Shown one piece after another: positions 1 to 6,272 of a DNA stretch of 11,220 bases (its first letter is position 1; the number at the start of each line of letters is the position of its first letter). A program made the position numbers and the translations under genes. The stretch comes from an uncultured Bacilli bacterium (GTDB taxonomy: Bacteria; Bacillota_I; Bacilli_A; RF39; UBA660). Where the stretch lies: positions 1 through 11,220 of the forward strand of contig CAKOIM010000028.1 of NCBI GenBank assembly GCA_934086815.1, given 5' to 3'. Below the pieces are notes generated by a model that saw only the letters and a program-made list of their open reading frames with translations, was not told where the DNA came from and did not search any database.

Positions 1-6
1 CATAAT

Positions 7-56
7 AAAAAGAAGTGTAACAATCAACTACATTTCTGTAATTAATTATTACACTT
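7..56 (-). terminator. Rho-independent terminator after the hsp20 gene
   Basis: On the minus strand, arms at 37-56 and 13-32 form a 20-bp stem closed by a GAAA tetraloop (33-36), followed by C and five U (7-11). Seventeen pairs are Watson-Crick and three are G-U. The same three positions would be A-C mismatches in a plus-strand RNA, so the structure is oriented to the minus strand. It lies 38 bp past the hsp20 stop and most likely ends that transcript. A weaker 6-bp hairpin (75-91) with a U-rich tail lies between the two. Confidence 0.85.
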
Positions 57-93
57 TTATAGTACCAAAAAGAAGAAAGTCATAAACTTTCAA

Positions 94-468
94 CTATTTT
101 ACTTCAATAAATTTTTTATTTTTATCTTCATCTATTTTTTCAACAGTAATAGTTAGAATACCATCTTTAAATTCCGCATTAATAGAATCTTCATCTATAT
201 CATCGAAATGAAAACTTCTTTCCATTTTTTCATATACTTTTCTTTCTCTATGAAGATATTTCTTATTTTCTTCTTCTTTTTCCGTATTAGTTGCTCTTAT
301 TACAATATTACCTTTATTGCATTCAACTTTAATATCTTCTTTTTTATATCCTGGAATATCCATTTCCACTACTATTTTATTATCTTTTTCGTAAATATCA
401 CACTTCATATTTTTTTCCGCACTTATATCACTTAACATATCATCAAAAAACATTCTACTTGGAAACAT
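94..468 (-). CDS. Small heat-shock protein, Hsp20/alpha-crystallin family
   Basis: ATP-independent holdase chaperone that binds unfolding proteins in the cytoplasm. The 124-residue protein is almost entirely alpha-crystallin domain (about 22-111). It shows the VEMDIPGYKKEDIKV strand region (34-48), the family signature FKDGILTITV (100-109), and a C-terminal I-x-V motif (IEV, 121-123) that normally docks in a neighbouring subunit during oligomer assembly. The N-terminal arm is short (about 20 residues) compared with 30-40 in many bacterial homologues. In-frame stops lie just upstream of the ATG at 466-468, so no longer start is possible. An AAGGA ribosome site lies about 12 nt upstream, which is slightly far. 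The gene is monocistronic between two terminators, and its promoter carries a CIRCE operator, so HrcA repression relieved by heat is predicted. Family assignment is firm; the specific paralogue is not. Confidence 0.96.
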   Translation of the reverse strand: MFPSRMFFDDMLSDISAEKNMKCDIYEKDNKIVVEMDIPGYKKEDIKVECNKGNIVIRATNTEKEEENKKYLHRERKVYEKMERSFHFDDIDEDSINAEFKDGILTITVEKIDEDKNKKFIEVK

Positions 469-494
469 AAATTATCATCATCCTTTCATCTAAT

Positions 495-553
495 ATTTTC
501 AAAATTATTATGTTTATACTTTGAAAATGTTTTTTATTGATGTTTTCCATCAA
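495..553 (-). promoter_or_regulatory. hsp20 5' leader with two inverted repeats
   Basis: The predicted transcript start is near 554, giving an untranslated leader of about 86 nt. On the minus strand the RNA can form TTGATG/CATCAA (arms 548-553 and 537-542, 5-nt loop) almost at its 5' end. A second 9-bp stem, ATTTTCAAA/TTTGAAAAT (arms 520-528 and 495-503, 16-nt loop), lies about 10 nt before the ribosome site at 481-485. Neither stem covers the ribosome site directly. These may protect the 5' end, act as a temperature-sensitive fold, or be chance in AT-rich DNA. Confidence 0.35.
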
Positions 554-560
554 CACTATT

Positions 561-589
561 AATATACTACTAAATTTAGCAATTGTCAA
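561..589 (-). promoter_or_regulatory. Sigma-A-type promoter of hsp20
   Basis: On the minus strand a perfect -35 box TTGACA (584-589) is followed by a 17-bp spacer and the -10 box TATATT (561-566, 5 of 6 to consensus). Transcription should start near 554. The -35 box lies within the CIRCE operator, the usual arrangement for HrcA repression. Confidence 0.85.
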
Positions 590-602
590 TTGAGAGTGCT
601 AA
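576..602. promoter_or_regulatory. CIRCE operator (HrcA binding site)
   Basis: The site reads TTAGCAATT, nine bases, GAGTGCTAA. The CIRCE consensus is TTAGCACTC-N9-GAGTGCTAA, so 16 of 18 arm positions match, the spacer is exactly nine, and the right arm is perfect. It covers the -35 box of the hsp20 promoter. HrcA, the repressor that reads this element, is not encoded in the window. CIRCE usually controls groESL and dnaK operons; its use on an hsp20 gene is less common but known. Confidence 0.92.
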
Positions 603-610
603 AATTTCAC

Positions 611-640
611 AAAAAAATCACGAAGCTAAAATTCGTAATT
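611..640 (-). terminator. Terminator of the nitroreductase-to-arylsulfotransferase operon
   Basis: On the minus strand AATTACGAA (632-640) pairs with TTCGTGATT (616-624) around a 7-nt loop that contains the stop codon of the upstream gene, followed by a U run (611-615 and the end of the stem). One pair is G-U, which would be an A-C mismatch in a plus-strand RNA, so it works on the minus strand. It ends 9 bp before the CIRCE element and insulates hsp20 from the operon. Confidence 0.85.
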
Positions 641-2515
641 TTTATTTAAGTTAAAATATTCATCATTAATAACGAGTATTAAAGCATATTTTCCTTTAAG
701 TTTTTGTAAGTTTATCGTTGGTTGTAAGTACCCATCTTTATCTTTAGCTAAATATTTATATGCTTTTCCTTCTTTACCAACCATAATTAATTCTACTTTA
801 TCATTTTGTTGAAAAACAGCATTTATTGTTAATAATTTTTTAGAAACACTAACTGAAAAATCCATATCTTTTGCATTTTTCACTTTATCTACAATATCTT
901 TAATATTAATTTCATCATACATTTTATTAGCCATCGTAGTATAAAAACTTAATTTTTCATAGTCGTAGTTTTGATTATTATTTTCATAAAATTGCATTTT
1001 TTTCGCACGATATGAACCACCTAAAAATGTTGCTTTAAATAAAATATTATTATTTTTATCAAGTTCATATAAGCTTGAAGTTAAGCCATCAACATTTGTA
1101 TTCATTGTACAACCAGGTTCTCTCATAGTGCCATCTTTAAATTGCCAAGCTGAGAAAAGTAAATAATTACCATTATCAAGTTCATTGTAATTAGACACTG
1201 CATAACTATAAAAATCATCTTTAAACTCATTTACTAAAGTTATAGTTTTATCATTAATCTTATATATTTGTCCACTGCTTTTGCGATTCAAATAATCACT
1301 ACATAAAGAATCTCGATTTAGCGAACCATCCATATTATTATTAAATAATACTAAATTTCCTTCACTATTAATAGTTACAGTATTACTTAACAAAGGATAT
1401 TCTCCATCAAATTTTAAAAGAAAATTAATAAAATCATTATTCCAATATTTTAAATTGCCAAAAATCCAATTAACTTTAGATGAATCGTAATCTATACTTA
1501 TAACTGAATTTCTTCCTTCTAAAGAAAGTATTAAACTATTAGTTTTCTTATCATAATATATACTATTAACGTTTGCCCAATTATCATTTTTTAAACTTTC
1601 GACAAAACTATTACTAATGGAATTAACGATATTTTTGATATCCCATTTTTTAACTATCTTACCACTATCTAAGTCAAGTTCTACGACTAAATCATTGAAG
1701 GTATTACGATTTAATTTAGAACTACCAATTATTACATGATTATCATCTTTTAAATATGCATCACTATGATAGCCACCTTCAATATCATAAACATTATATA
1801 TTTTTCCCATAAAATCTATTTCAATTAAACCAGTTCTAGATGCATCTAATATATAATTTTTATTACTTAAGAGTAAATGGTTATTTTCAAGTTTTACTAT
1901 CGCTTGACCAAAATTTTCTGTAAGTCTCCAAATTAAATCTCCATTTGTATTAAAACCATATAATCCATCTTCTGTCGGAGTTCCAACTAAATAAAAATTA
2001 TCACCAATATCATAATTTTTACCCACAGTTATATTATAATCAACTTTTTCTACATCACTAGTATCAATATTTACTACTTTACTATTATTTCCACAAGTAA
2101 TTTTTATTTCATTATTTTTTCCTGCAATTAATCCATATACAGGAATTACATGTTCCTTACCTTTTTCAAAATTATATTTATTATTATTAATACTTACTGT
2201 TACACTTTCTTCACTCTTAGTATTAAATATAATTAATGCTGATAAAGGTGCTATTTTATAGGGATTTTTAATAATATATGGATTATCTATTGTATTATTT
2301 TTGTTTGTTTTTTGCGTATCTATTTCTGATTCTATTTTTTCTTGTTCACTATATATATCTTCGACTACTTTAGTTTCCGCATCTTTATAAAGATAACTTA
2401 ATTCATCATTTACTTTATCTAAAGATTTTTTATTAACTAATGCATAAATTCCCCAAGATATAAGAATAATTCCCAAGATTACGCCTAATATAATAATATT
2501 TTTTTTCTTTTTCAT
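626..2515 (-). CDS. Membrane-anchored arylsulfotransferase (AssT)-fold protein, catalytic residues apparently substituted
   Basis: The 629-residue protein starts with a lysine-rich end and one membrane segment (about 6-27), then a linker and a large extracytoplasmic part. The part from about 79 resembles arylsulfate sulfotransferases: an N-terminal beta domain with NPYKIAPLSALIIF (84-97) and a propeller with repeats such as GLYGFNTNGDLIW (184-196). It ends with the family's late motif YRAKKMQFY (502-510). Active enzymes move sulfate between phenols through a histidine. Compared with remembered family motifs, HHD is GYHSD here (248-252), DWLHxNS is NWANVNS (312-318), SSRHQS is SLEGRN (331-336), and the QHA histidine position is Asn378. 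Sulfotransfer is therefore doubtful, and a binding or structural role is more likely. An AGGAGG site sits only 3 nt before the start. It is the last gene of a four-gene operon, 7 bp after the prepilin-like gene. Confidence 0.8.
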   Translation of the reverse strand: MKKKKNIIILGVILGIILISWGIYALVNKKSLDKVNDELSYLYKDAETKVVEDIYSEQEKIESEIDTQKTNKNNTIDNPYIIKNPYKIAPLSALIIFNTKSEESVTVSINNNKYNFEKGKEHVIPVYGLIAGKNNEIKITCGNNSKVVNIDTSDVEKVDYNITVGKNYDIGDNFYLVGTPTEDGLYGFNTNGDLIWRLTENFGQAIVKLENNHLLLSNKNYILDASRTGLIEIDFMGKIYNVYDIEGGYHSDAYLKDDNHVIIGSSKLNRNTFNDLVVELDLDSGKIVKKWDIKNIVNSISNSFVESLKNDNWANVNSIYYDKKTNSLILSLEGRNSVISIDYDSSKVNWIFGNLKYWNNDFINFLLKFDGEYPLLSNTVTINSEGNLVLFNNNMDGSLNRDSLCSDYLNRKSSGQIYKINDKTITLVNEFKDDFYSYAVSNYNELDNGNYLLFSAWQFKDGTMREPGCTMNTNVDGLTSSLYELDKNNNILFKATFLGGSYRAKKMQFYENNNQNYDYEKLSFYTTMANKMYDEINIKDIVDKVKNAKDMDFSVSVSKKLLTINAVFQQNDKVELIMVGKEGKAYKYLAKDKDGYLQPTINLQKLKGKYALILVINDEYFNLNKNYEF

Positions 2516-2522
2516 AAGCCTC

Positions 2523-4643
2523 CTATATTACATATGGATTACTAAATGAGCCATTTCCACTTGTAAATTTAATATTTTTAGCTAGCACAATTACTGGTCT
2601 ATAATATGCTTGAGATTTTAATATAGCATTGTTTTCAGCAAAATCTCTTCCAGTATATGTTAAAATTATCATTTGTTGATAACCTCCGCTTTTAAACGGT
2701 GTTGCTAACCAGAAAGCTTTATTCATAGCTCCATCATAAACCCACGTTTTATTTTTAGTATTTTGATATTCTTCATAATCTAATAAACCTACATAAGAAG
2801 TTGTAATTCTTGCTGAAACATTATCTTTATAACCAGTTTTCCAATTAGACCTAACTAATTTTTTTTGATAATTAGGCAAATTGTTTAAAAATGTATTATT
2901 TAAATAATTACCTATTAACCCAACTGTAAATTGACTATTATCATATGTACAATTTCCTTTATTACAACATCCACTAGACAAGAAATAATCATTATTAGTA
3001 ACAGAATAGTATATTGCTTTATAACCATTATTATTTCTATAAACTACAAATAAATTATTATTATATTTTACATATAAAGGATTCTTGCAATATTCTTCAT
3101 CTTTACATATTTCTCTATAAGCATCTTCAATACTAACCTCAGCTTTAAAATTAATCGTATCACTACTTCCTACTAAATTAGCATTGTTATATGCATCAGC
3201 TCTAACATAATATGTTTTTCCACTTTCTAAAACTCCTAAATTACAACTACCATCTTGAGCTTCTACTTCATTAGTAAGATTTTTAGAATTATCTCCGTAT
3301 CTACAAATCATTTTATAAATATTTGATTCTTTATCTATACTAGATACATTTAGATAGTTAGACTTATTTTTATCATGACTTACCTTTATATCCGTAGGTT
3401 TAGTAGTATCAACTAAAAATGTATCATCACAATAAACCTCAGATTTATTACCAACTCCATCATAAGCTTCTACACATACTCGTGTTTCTTTCTTATTTGC
3501 TTCATATGGTATTAACGCTTCACTTAATTCTTGTTGTTTTACAGCAACGCTTTTATTTGGTTCACAAGTTTTGTCATTAGTAAAACAATATTTTACACGA
3601 GCAACTAAACTTTCATCATCTTTAAAAGTAATTTTTCTTGTTAATTCACTATAGTAAGATACACCAAAAGTTGATGAATACGTTTCAAAATAACTTCCAT
3701 TTTTTTCTAAAGCAACAGGCTTATTACTATCAACATTTTCAATTAATACTTCTTTAGCTAAAGAAACATTTCCAGCTTTATCTTTAGCACAAACATAATA
3801 TTTTCCAGCATTCAAAGTAAAATTATTACTTTCTTGAAAATCTCCAAAACACGTATCATTTTCTCCTATATAATAAGAAGCAATTTGTGATCCCATACCA
3901 TCATTTGCATTAACTACGACATCTTTTTTTAAAGCTGTCCAATTATCATCTTTCACAATATCTACTATGGTCGGTTTTTCATTATCAATTTTTAAATCAA
4001 TACTACTTTCACTAGTTGTTCCATCCTCATAAGTTAAAGCCAAAGTATATGTCGTTGTTTTTAATGAATCTGTTGTAACATTTATAGTTTCTTCATCGCT
4101 AGAATCTCCCGTTAAACTAAACCAACGATATGAACTTATTTTTTTATCAGAATCTTTTTTGGCACTTAACTTTATTGTTCCACTATACCATGCCCCAGAA
4201 GTATTCTTTTGCGTTTCACTACATTTATCATCCGCACATTCGACATTTATTAAACTATCCACAGTCTTAGTATATTCACTACATACCCCATTAACCTCGG
4301 AACCATTATCAGTTAATTTTGAATTATAACCATCATCCTCCACAGTGGTTTCTACAATTTTACAATTTAATGAACTATTATCAATTGGATTATAAATATT
4401 ATCTTCATCATCAGCTTGAAGATAACCACTCTTAATTAAATCTTCCACAGATACAGTAATAATCTTTGTATCACTCGCAAACTTTTCCGCAGCGGTTTCA
4501 ATTTTCAGCTTTACATTTTTATATTGATTTTCTAAAACATTATTTTTAATTTTTACAAACATTGGCACTGAAACTGCCCCTAAAATAGCTATTATAGCTA
4601 TGACAGCTAATACTTCAACTAATGTAAATCCTTTATTCTTCAT
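2523..4643 (-). CDS. Large prepilin-like surface protein with Ig-like modules and a C-terminal DUF6273-like domain
   Basis: The N-terminus is a textbook type IV prepilin signal: leader MKNKG, predicted peptidase cut before F6, Glu at +5 (E10), then a hydrophobic helix (about 7-30). Pilins are usually 120-200 residues; this protein has 706. Residues 130-500 look like tandem Ig-like modules with boundary motifs IDNEKPT (219-225), VDSNKPV (304-310) and VDTTKPT (411-417), and A-x-D-x-x-GN turns (286-292, 393-399). The last 200 residues (about 505-706), with AFWLATPF, YYRPVIVLA and the SNPYVI end, resemble the DUF6273 domain found at the ends of secreted Bacillota proteins. Seventeen cysteines, many in close pairs, suggest disulfides. 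It probably sits on the membrane or in a pseudopilus facing outward. No prepilin peptidase, assembly ATPase or platform gene is in the window. Its ribosome site AGAGGA lies in the end of the upstream gene, 1 bp away. The target is unknown. Confidence 0.83.
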   Translation of the reverse strand: MKNKGFTLVEVLAVIAIIAILGAVSVPMFVKIKNNVLENQYKNVKLKIETAAEKFASDTKIITVSVEDLIKSGYLQADDEDNIYNPIDNSSLNCKIVETTVEDDGYNSKLTDNGSEVNGVCSEYTKTVDSLINVECADDKCSETQKNTSGAWYSGTIKLSAKKDSDKKISSYRWFSLTGDSSDEETINVTTDSLKTTTYTLALTYEDGTTSESSIDLKIDNEKPTIVDIVKDDNWTALKKDVVVNANDGMGSQIASYYIGENDTCFGDFQESNNFTLNAGKYYVCAKDKAGNVSLAKEVLIENVDSNKPVALEKNGSYFETYSSTFGVSYYSELTRKITFKDDESLVARVKYCFTNDKTCEPNKSVAVKQQELSEALIPYEANKKETRVCVEAYDGVGNKSEVYCDDTFLVDTTKPTDIKVSHDKNKSNYLNVSSIDKESNIYKMICRYGDNSKNLTNEVEAQDGSCNLGVLESGKTYYVRADAYNNANLVGSSDTINFKAEVSIEDAYREICKDEEYCKNPLYVKYNNNLFVVYRNNNGYKAIYYSVTNNDYFLSSGCCNKGNCTYDNSQFTVGLIGNYLNNTFLNNLPNYQKKLVRSNWKTGYKDNVSARITTSYVGLLDYEEYQNTKNKTWVYDGAMNKAFWLATPFKSGGYQQMIILTYTGRDFAENNAILKSQAYYRPVIVLAKNIKFTSGNGSFSNPYVI

Positions 4644-4644
4644 T

Positions 4645-5487
4645 TCATTTATCCTCTCTTTTTAAACAATCTATACTAATTAACTTCACTTTTTTATTCA
4701 TTAGTTTTATTTTATATTTTAAATCAATTTCTAATATTATTAAATCAAGTAATTTTATATCATCATTTACAAGTATTTCTAAATTAACTTTATAAAATTC
4801 TTCTACATTTATAATATCTGCATATAAAAATTCAACATCACATTTTTTACAAGTTTTTTTAATATCTGCAATTACTTTTTTATCTTGCTTATTTTCGCCA
4901 TTCAATAAAATCATACTTTCTAAAATAGATAAAAAACCTTTTAAAATTATAATTACACCTAAAAATATAGTACCTAATAAGTCAAACACAGGAATTATAG
5001 CACCCATATAAACAAAAAATATTATAGCAATAAATATTAATCCGGCATAAAAATTATCATGAGCTAAATTCATTAACATACTACTTTGAATTGTTTTACC
5101 ATTTCTAAATTCAAAACTTGCAAACAAATACTTAACAATACTTAAACAAATTAATATAAACAATAGTCTTATATCTAAATGATTATATTTTAAGAAAAAG
5201 TCCTTTATTAAAACAAATATTCCAATAGCAAAAATAACCATCCCAATTAACATTTGAATTGATAATTCTTTTTTTCCAAAACCTAAAATACATTTTTTAT
5301 TAGCTCTTCTTCCCCTTACTAAACCTGTAAAAAAGGAAATACTATCTTCAAACATATCTAAAAGTGTATAATAACCACAAACAATAATAGTATAAGAACT
5401 AAAGACTAAGCCAGCATAAATACACAAAAATGTAATAACACTGTTTACTACTAAATCTAAAAAAGTAATTATTCTTTCTCTTATCAT
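4645..5487 (-). CDS. Cation diffusion facilitator (CDF)-family transporter homologue with altered metal-site residues
   Basis: CDF proteins are dimeric membrane antiporters that export divalent metals such as Zn, Mn or Fe in exchange for protons. This 280-residue protein has the usual plan: about six membrane segments (from residue 7 to 195) and a cytoplasmic C-terminal domain (about 200-275) of the size of the family's metal-sensing domain. The loop ILGFGKKE (67-74) matches the conserved FGYGRxE after TM2. In my alignment the TM2 H/DxxxD site reads YTLLD (40-44) and the TM5 HxxxD site reads NLAHD (140-144), so the aspartates remain but the partner ligands are Tyr and Asn. An alternative TM5 register would use H143 and lose the aspartate. 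Transport activity and metal choice are therefore uncertain. It lies 9 bp after the nitroreductase gene and 1 bp before the prepilin-like gene, so it is cotranscribed. Its own ribosome site is weak (GTGATGAT). Confidence 0.82.
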   Translation of the reverse strand: MIRERIITFLDLVVNSVITFLCIYAGLVFSSYTIIVCGYYTLLDMFEDSISFFTGLVRGRRANKKCILGFGKKELSIQMLIGMVIFAIGIFVLIKDFFLKYNHLDIRLLFILICLSIVKYLFASFEFRNGKTIQSSMLMNLAHDNFYAGLIFIAIIFFVYMGAIIPVFDLLGTIFLGVIIILKGFLSILESMILLNGENKQDKKVIADIKKTCKKCDVEFLYADIINVEEFYKVNLEILVNDDIKLLDLIILEIDLKYKIKLMNKKVKLISIDCLKREDK

Positions 5488-5496
5488 ATCATCACA

Positions 5497-6021
5497 CTAC
5501 TCTACAAATAATATATAATCTTCTTTTCTTTTCATTGCTTTCGGCAAAGGCATATCGCGGTATCCTAAAACTATATTGCCTATTCCTTCGTAATCTTCAG
5601 ATAATCCCCATTCTTTCATTAAATTCTTACCAAAATCAGTTTCAAAAGTTTCTTTAGCTCGATGAACCCAACAAGAATCAACACCCAAACTATATGCAGC
5701 ATTTAAAATATTCATTATAACCGCCGAACCATCTTGTATATAAGTTGATACATTTTTTAAAGCAAATACAATTACTAAAACCGGAGCTTCATAAAAAGGG
5801 TTTAACCCAGCTTTATTGACAAAACTTCCATTGACTTTAGCAATTTCTTCAATTAATTTTCTGTTTTTAACAACTACTATTTTAGCACTTTGTTTACTTT
5901 TGCCATTCGGAGCATATTTTCCACATTCTAATATTTCATTTAATATATCATCCGGTATATTATCTTTCTTAAATTTTCTTATACTTCTTCTTTCTTTCAA
6001 TACTTTTATAACTTCATTCAT
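5497..6021 (-). CDS. Nitroreductase-family FMN flavoprotein
   Basis: FMN-dependent NAD(P)H oxidoreductases of this fold act as cytoplasmic homodimers on nitro compounds, quinones or other acceptors; the substrate cannot be read from sequence. The 174-residue protein is full length for the short branch. It has RRSIRKF (11-17) at the FMN phosphate site, APNGKSKQ (37-44), the central QDGSAVIMNILNAAYSLGVD helix (96-115) with SCWVHRA after it, and GNIVLGYRD (148-156), all typical. The start is supported by an AGGAGG site (6029-6034) 7 nt before the ATG. It is the first gene of the four-gene minus-strand operon. Only a weak extended -10 (TGTTATTAT, 6043-6051) is visible upstream, with no convincing -35. 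A link to the surface proteins downstream is not evident; it may simply share the promoter. Confidence 0.92.
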   Translation of the reverse strand: MNEVIKVLKERRSIRKFKKDNIPDDILNEILECGKYAPNGKSKQSAKIVVVKNRKLIEEIAKVNGSFVNKAGLNPFYEAPVLVIVFALKNVSTYIQDGSAVIMNILNAAYSLGVDSCWVHRAKETFETDFGKNLMKEWGLSEDYEGIGNIVLGYRDMPLPKAMKRKEDYILFVE

Positions 6022-6071
6022 TTTTAAGCCTCCTATAATAATATAATAACATAAAAATATTAATAAGGGTA

Positions 6072-6100
6072 TTGATTTTTACATATTTTTTTGATATTCT
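6072..6100 (+). promoter_or_regulatory. Promoter of tRNA-His
   Basis: TTGATT (6072-6077), a 17-bp spacer, then TATTCT (6095-6100). The predicted start near 6107 is only a few bases before the tRNA, as expected for a singly transcribed tRNA gene. Confidence 0.65.
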
Positions 6101-6110
6101 ATTAACACAT

Positions 6111-6187
6111 GGCGGAATTGGTGAAGTGGTTAACACGCCGGATTGTGGCTCCGGTATGCAAGGGTTCGATCCCCTTATTTCGCCCCA
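6111..6187 (+). tRNA. tRNA-His (anticodon GTG)
   Basis: A complete cloverleaf. The acceptor stem GCGGAAT pairs with ATTTCGC (6177-6183, one G-U). The anticodon stem CCGGA/TCCGG encloses loop TTGTGGC with anticodon GTG at 6145-6147, and the T arm AAGGG/CCCTT has loop TTCGATC. The extra G-1 typical of tRNA-His is encoded at 6111 and faces C73 (6184). The CCA end is encoded at 6185-6187. Confidence 0.97.
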
Positions 6188-6198
6188 TTAAGATAATT

Positions 6199-6228
6199 AA
6201 CTAGTCTAAAAACAGATTAGTTTTTTTT
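6199..6228 (+). terminator. Terminator after tRNA-His
   Basis: Arms 6199-6207 (AACTAGTCT) and 6214-6222 (AGATTAGTT) form a 9-bp stem with one G-U pair and a 6-nt loop, followed by a run of T to 6228. The G-U pair exists only in plus-strand RNA. It separates the tRNA from the LigD-like gene. Confidence 0.85.
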
Positions 6229-6229
6229 G

Positions 6230-6235
6230 TATAAT
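6230..6235 (+). promoter_or_regulatory. Possible -10 box of the LigD-like gene
   Basis: A perfect TATAAT directly follows the T run of the tRNA-His terminator, about 38 bp before the preferred start codon. No -35 box is recognisable at 16-18 bp spacing, because that space holds the terminator hairpin. The gene could instead be reached by read-through from the tRNA promoter. Confidence 0.35.
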
Positions 6236-6262
6236 ATTACAAATAATTATCAAGATAATAAT

Positions 6263-6267
6263 GGTGA
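6263..6267 (+). promoter_or_regulatory. Ribosome site deciding the LigD-like start
   Basis: GGTGA lies 5 nt before the ATG at 6273. The earlier in-frame ATG at 6261 overlaps this motif and has no good ribosome site of its own, so 6273 is preferred. Confidence 0.45.
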
Positions 6268-6272
6268 AATAC

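Noticed and set aside
75..91. Small hairpin GAAAGT/ACTTTC with a U-rich tail after hsp20
   Set aside because: The stem is only 6 bp and AT-rich, and a far stronger terminator follows at 7-56, so it is not listed as a separate terminator.
208..435. Open frame of 75 codons on the plus strand
   Set aside because: It lies antisense within the hsp20 gene, codes a Phe/Ile-rich string typical of reversed AT-rich DNA, and has no ribosome site.
469..554. A classical ROSE or fourU RNA thermometer in the hsp20 leader
   Set aside because: No stretch pairs convincingly with the AAGGA ribosome site, so only the stems are reported.
5816..6046. Open frame of 76 codons on the plus strand
   Set aside because: It is antisense to the start of the nitroreductase gene, whose family motifs are clear; it has no ribosome site or known motif.
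6111..6230. tRNA-His as an integration site for a mobile element
   Set aside because: No copy of the tRNA 3' end, integrase or phage-type gene is visible in the window, and the downstream gene shares the base composition of its neighbours.
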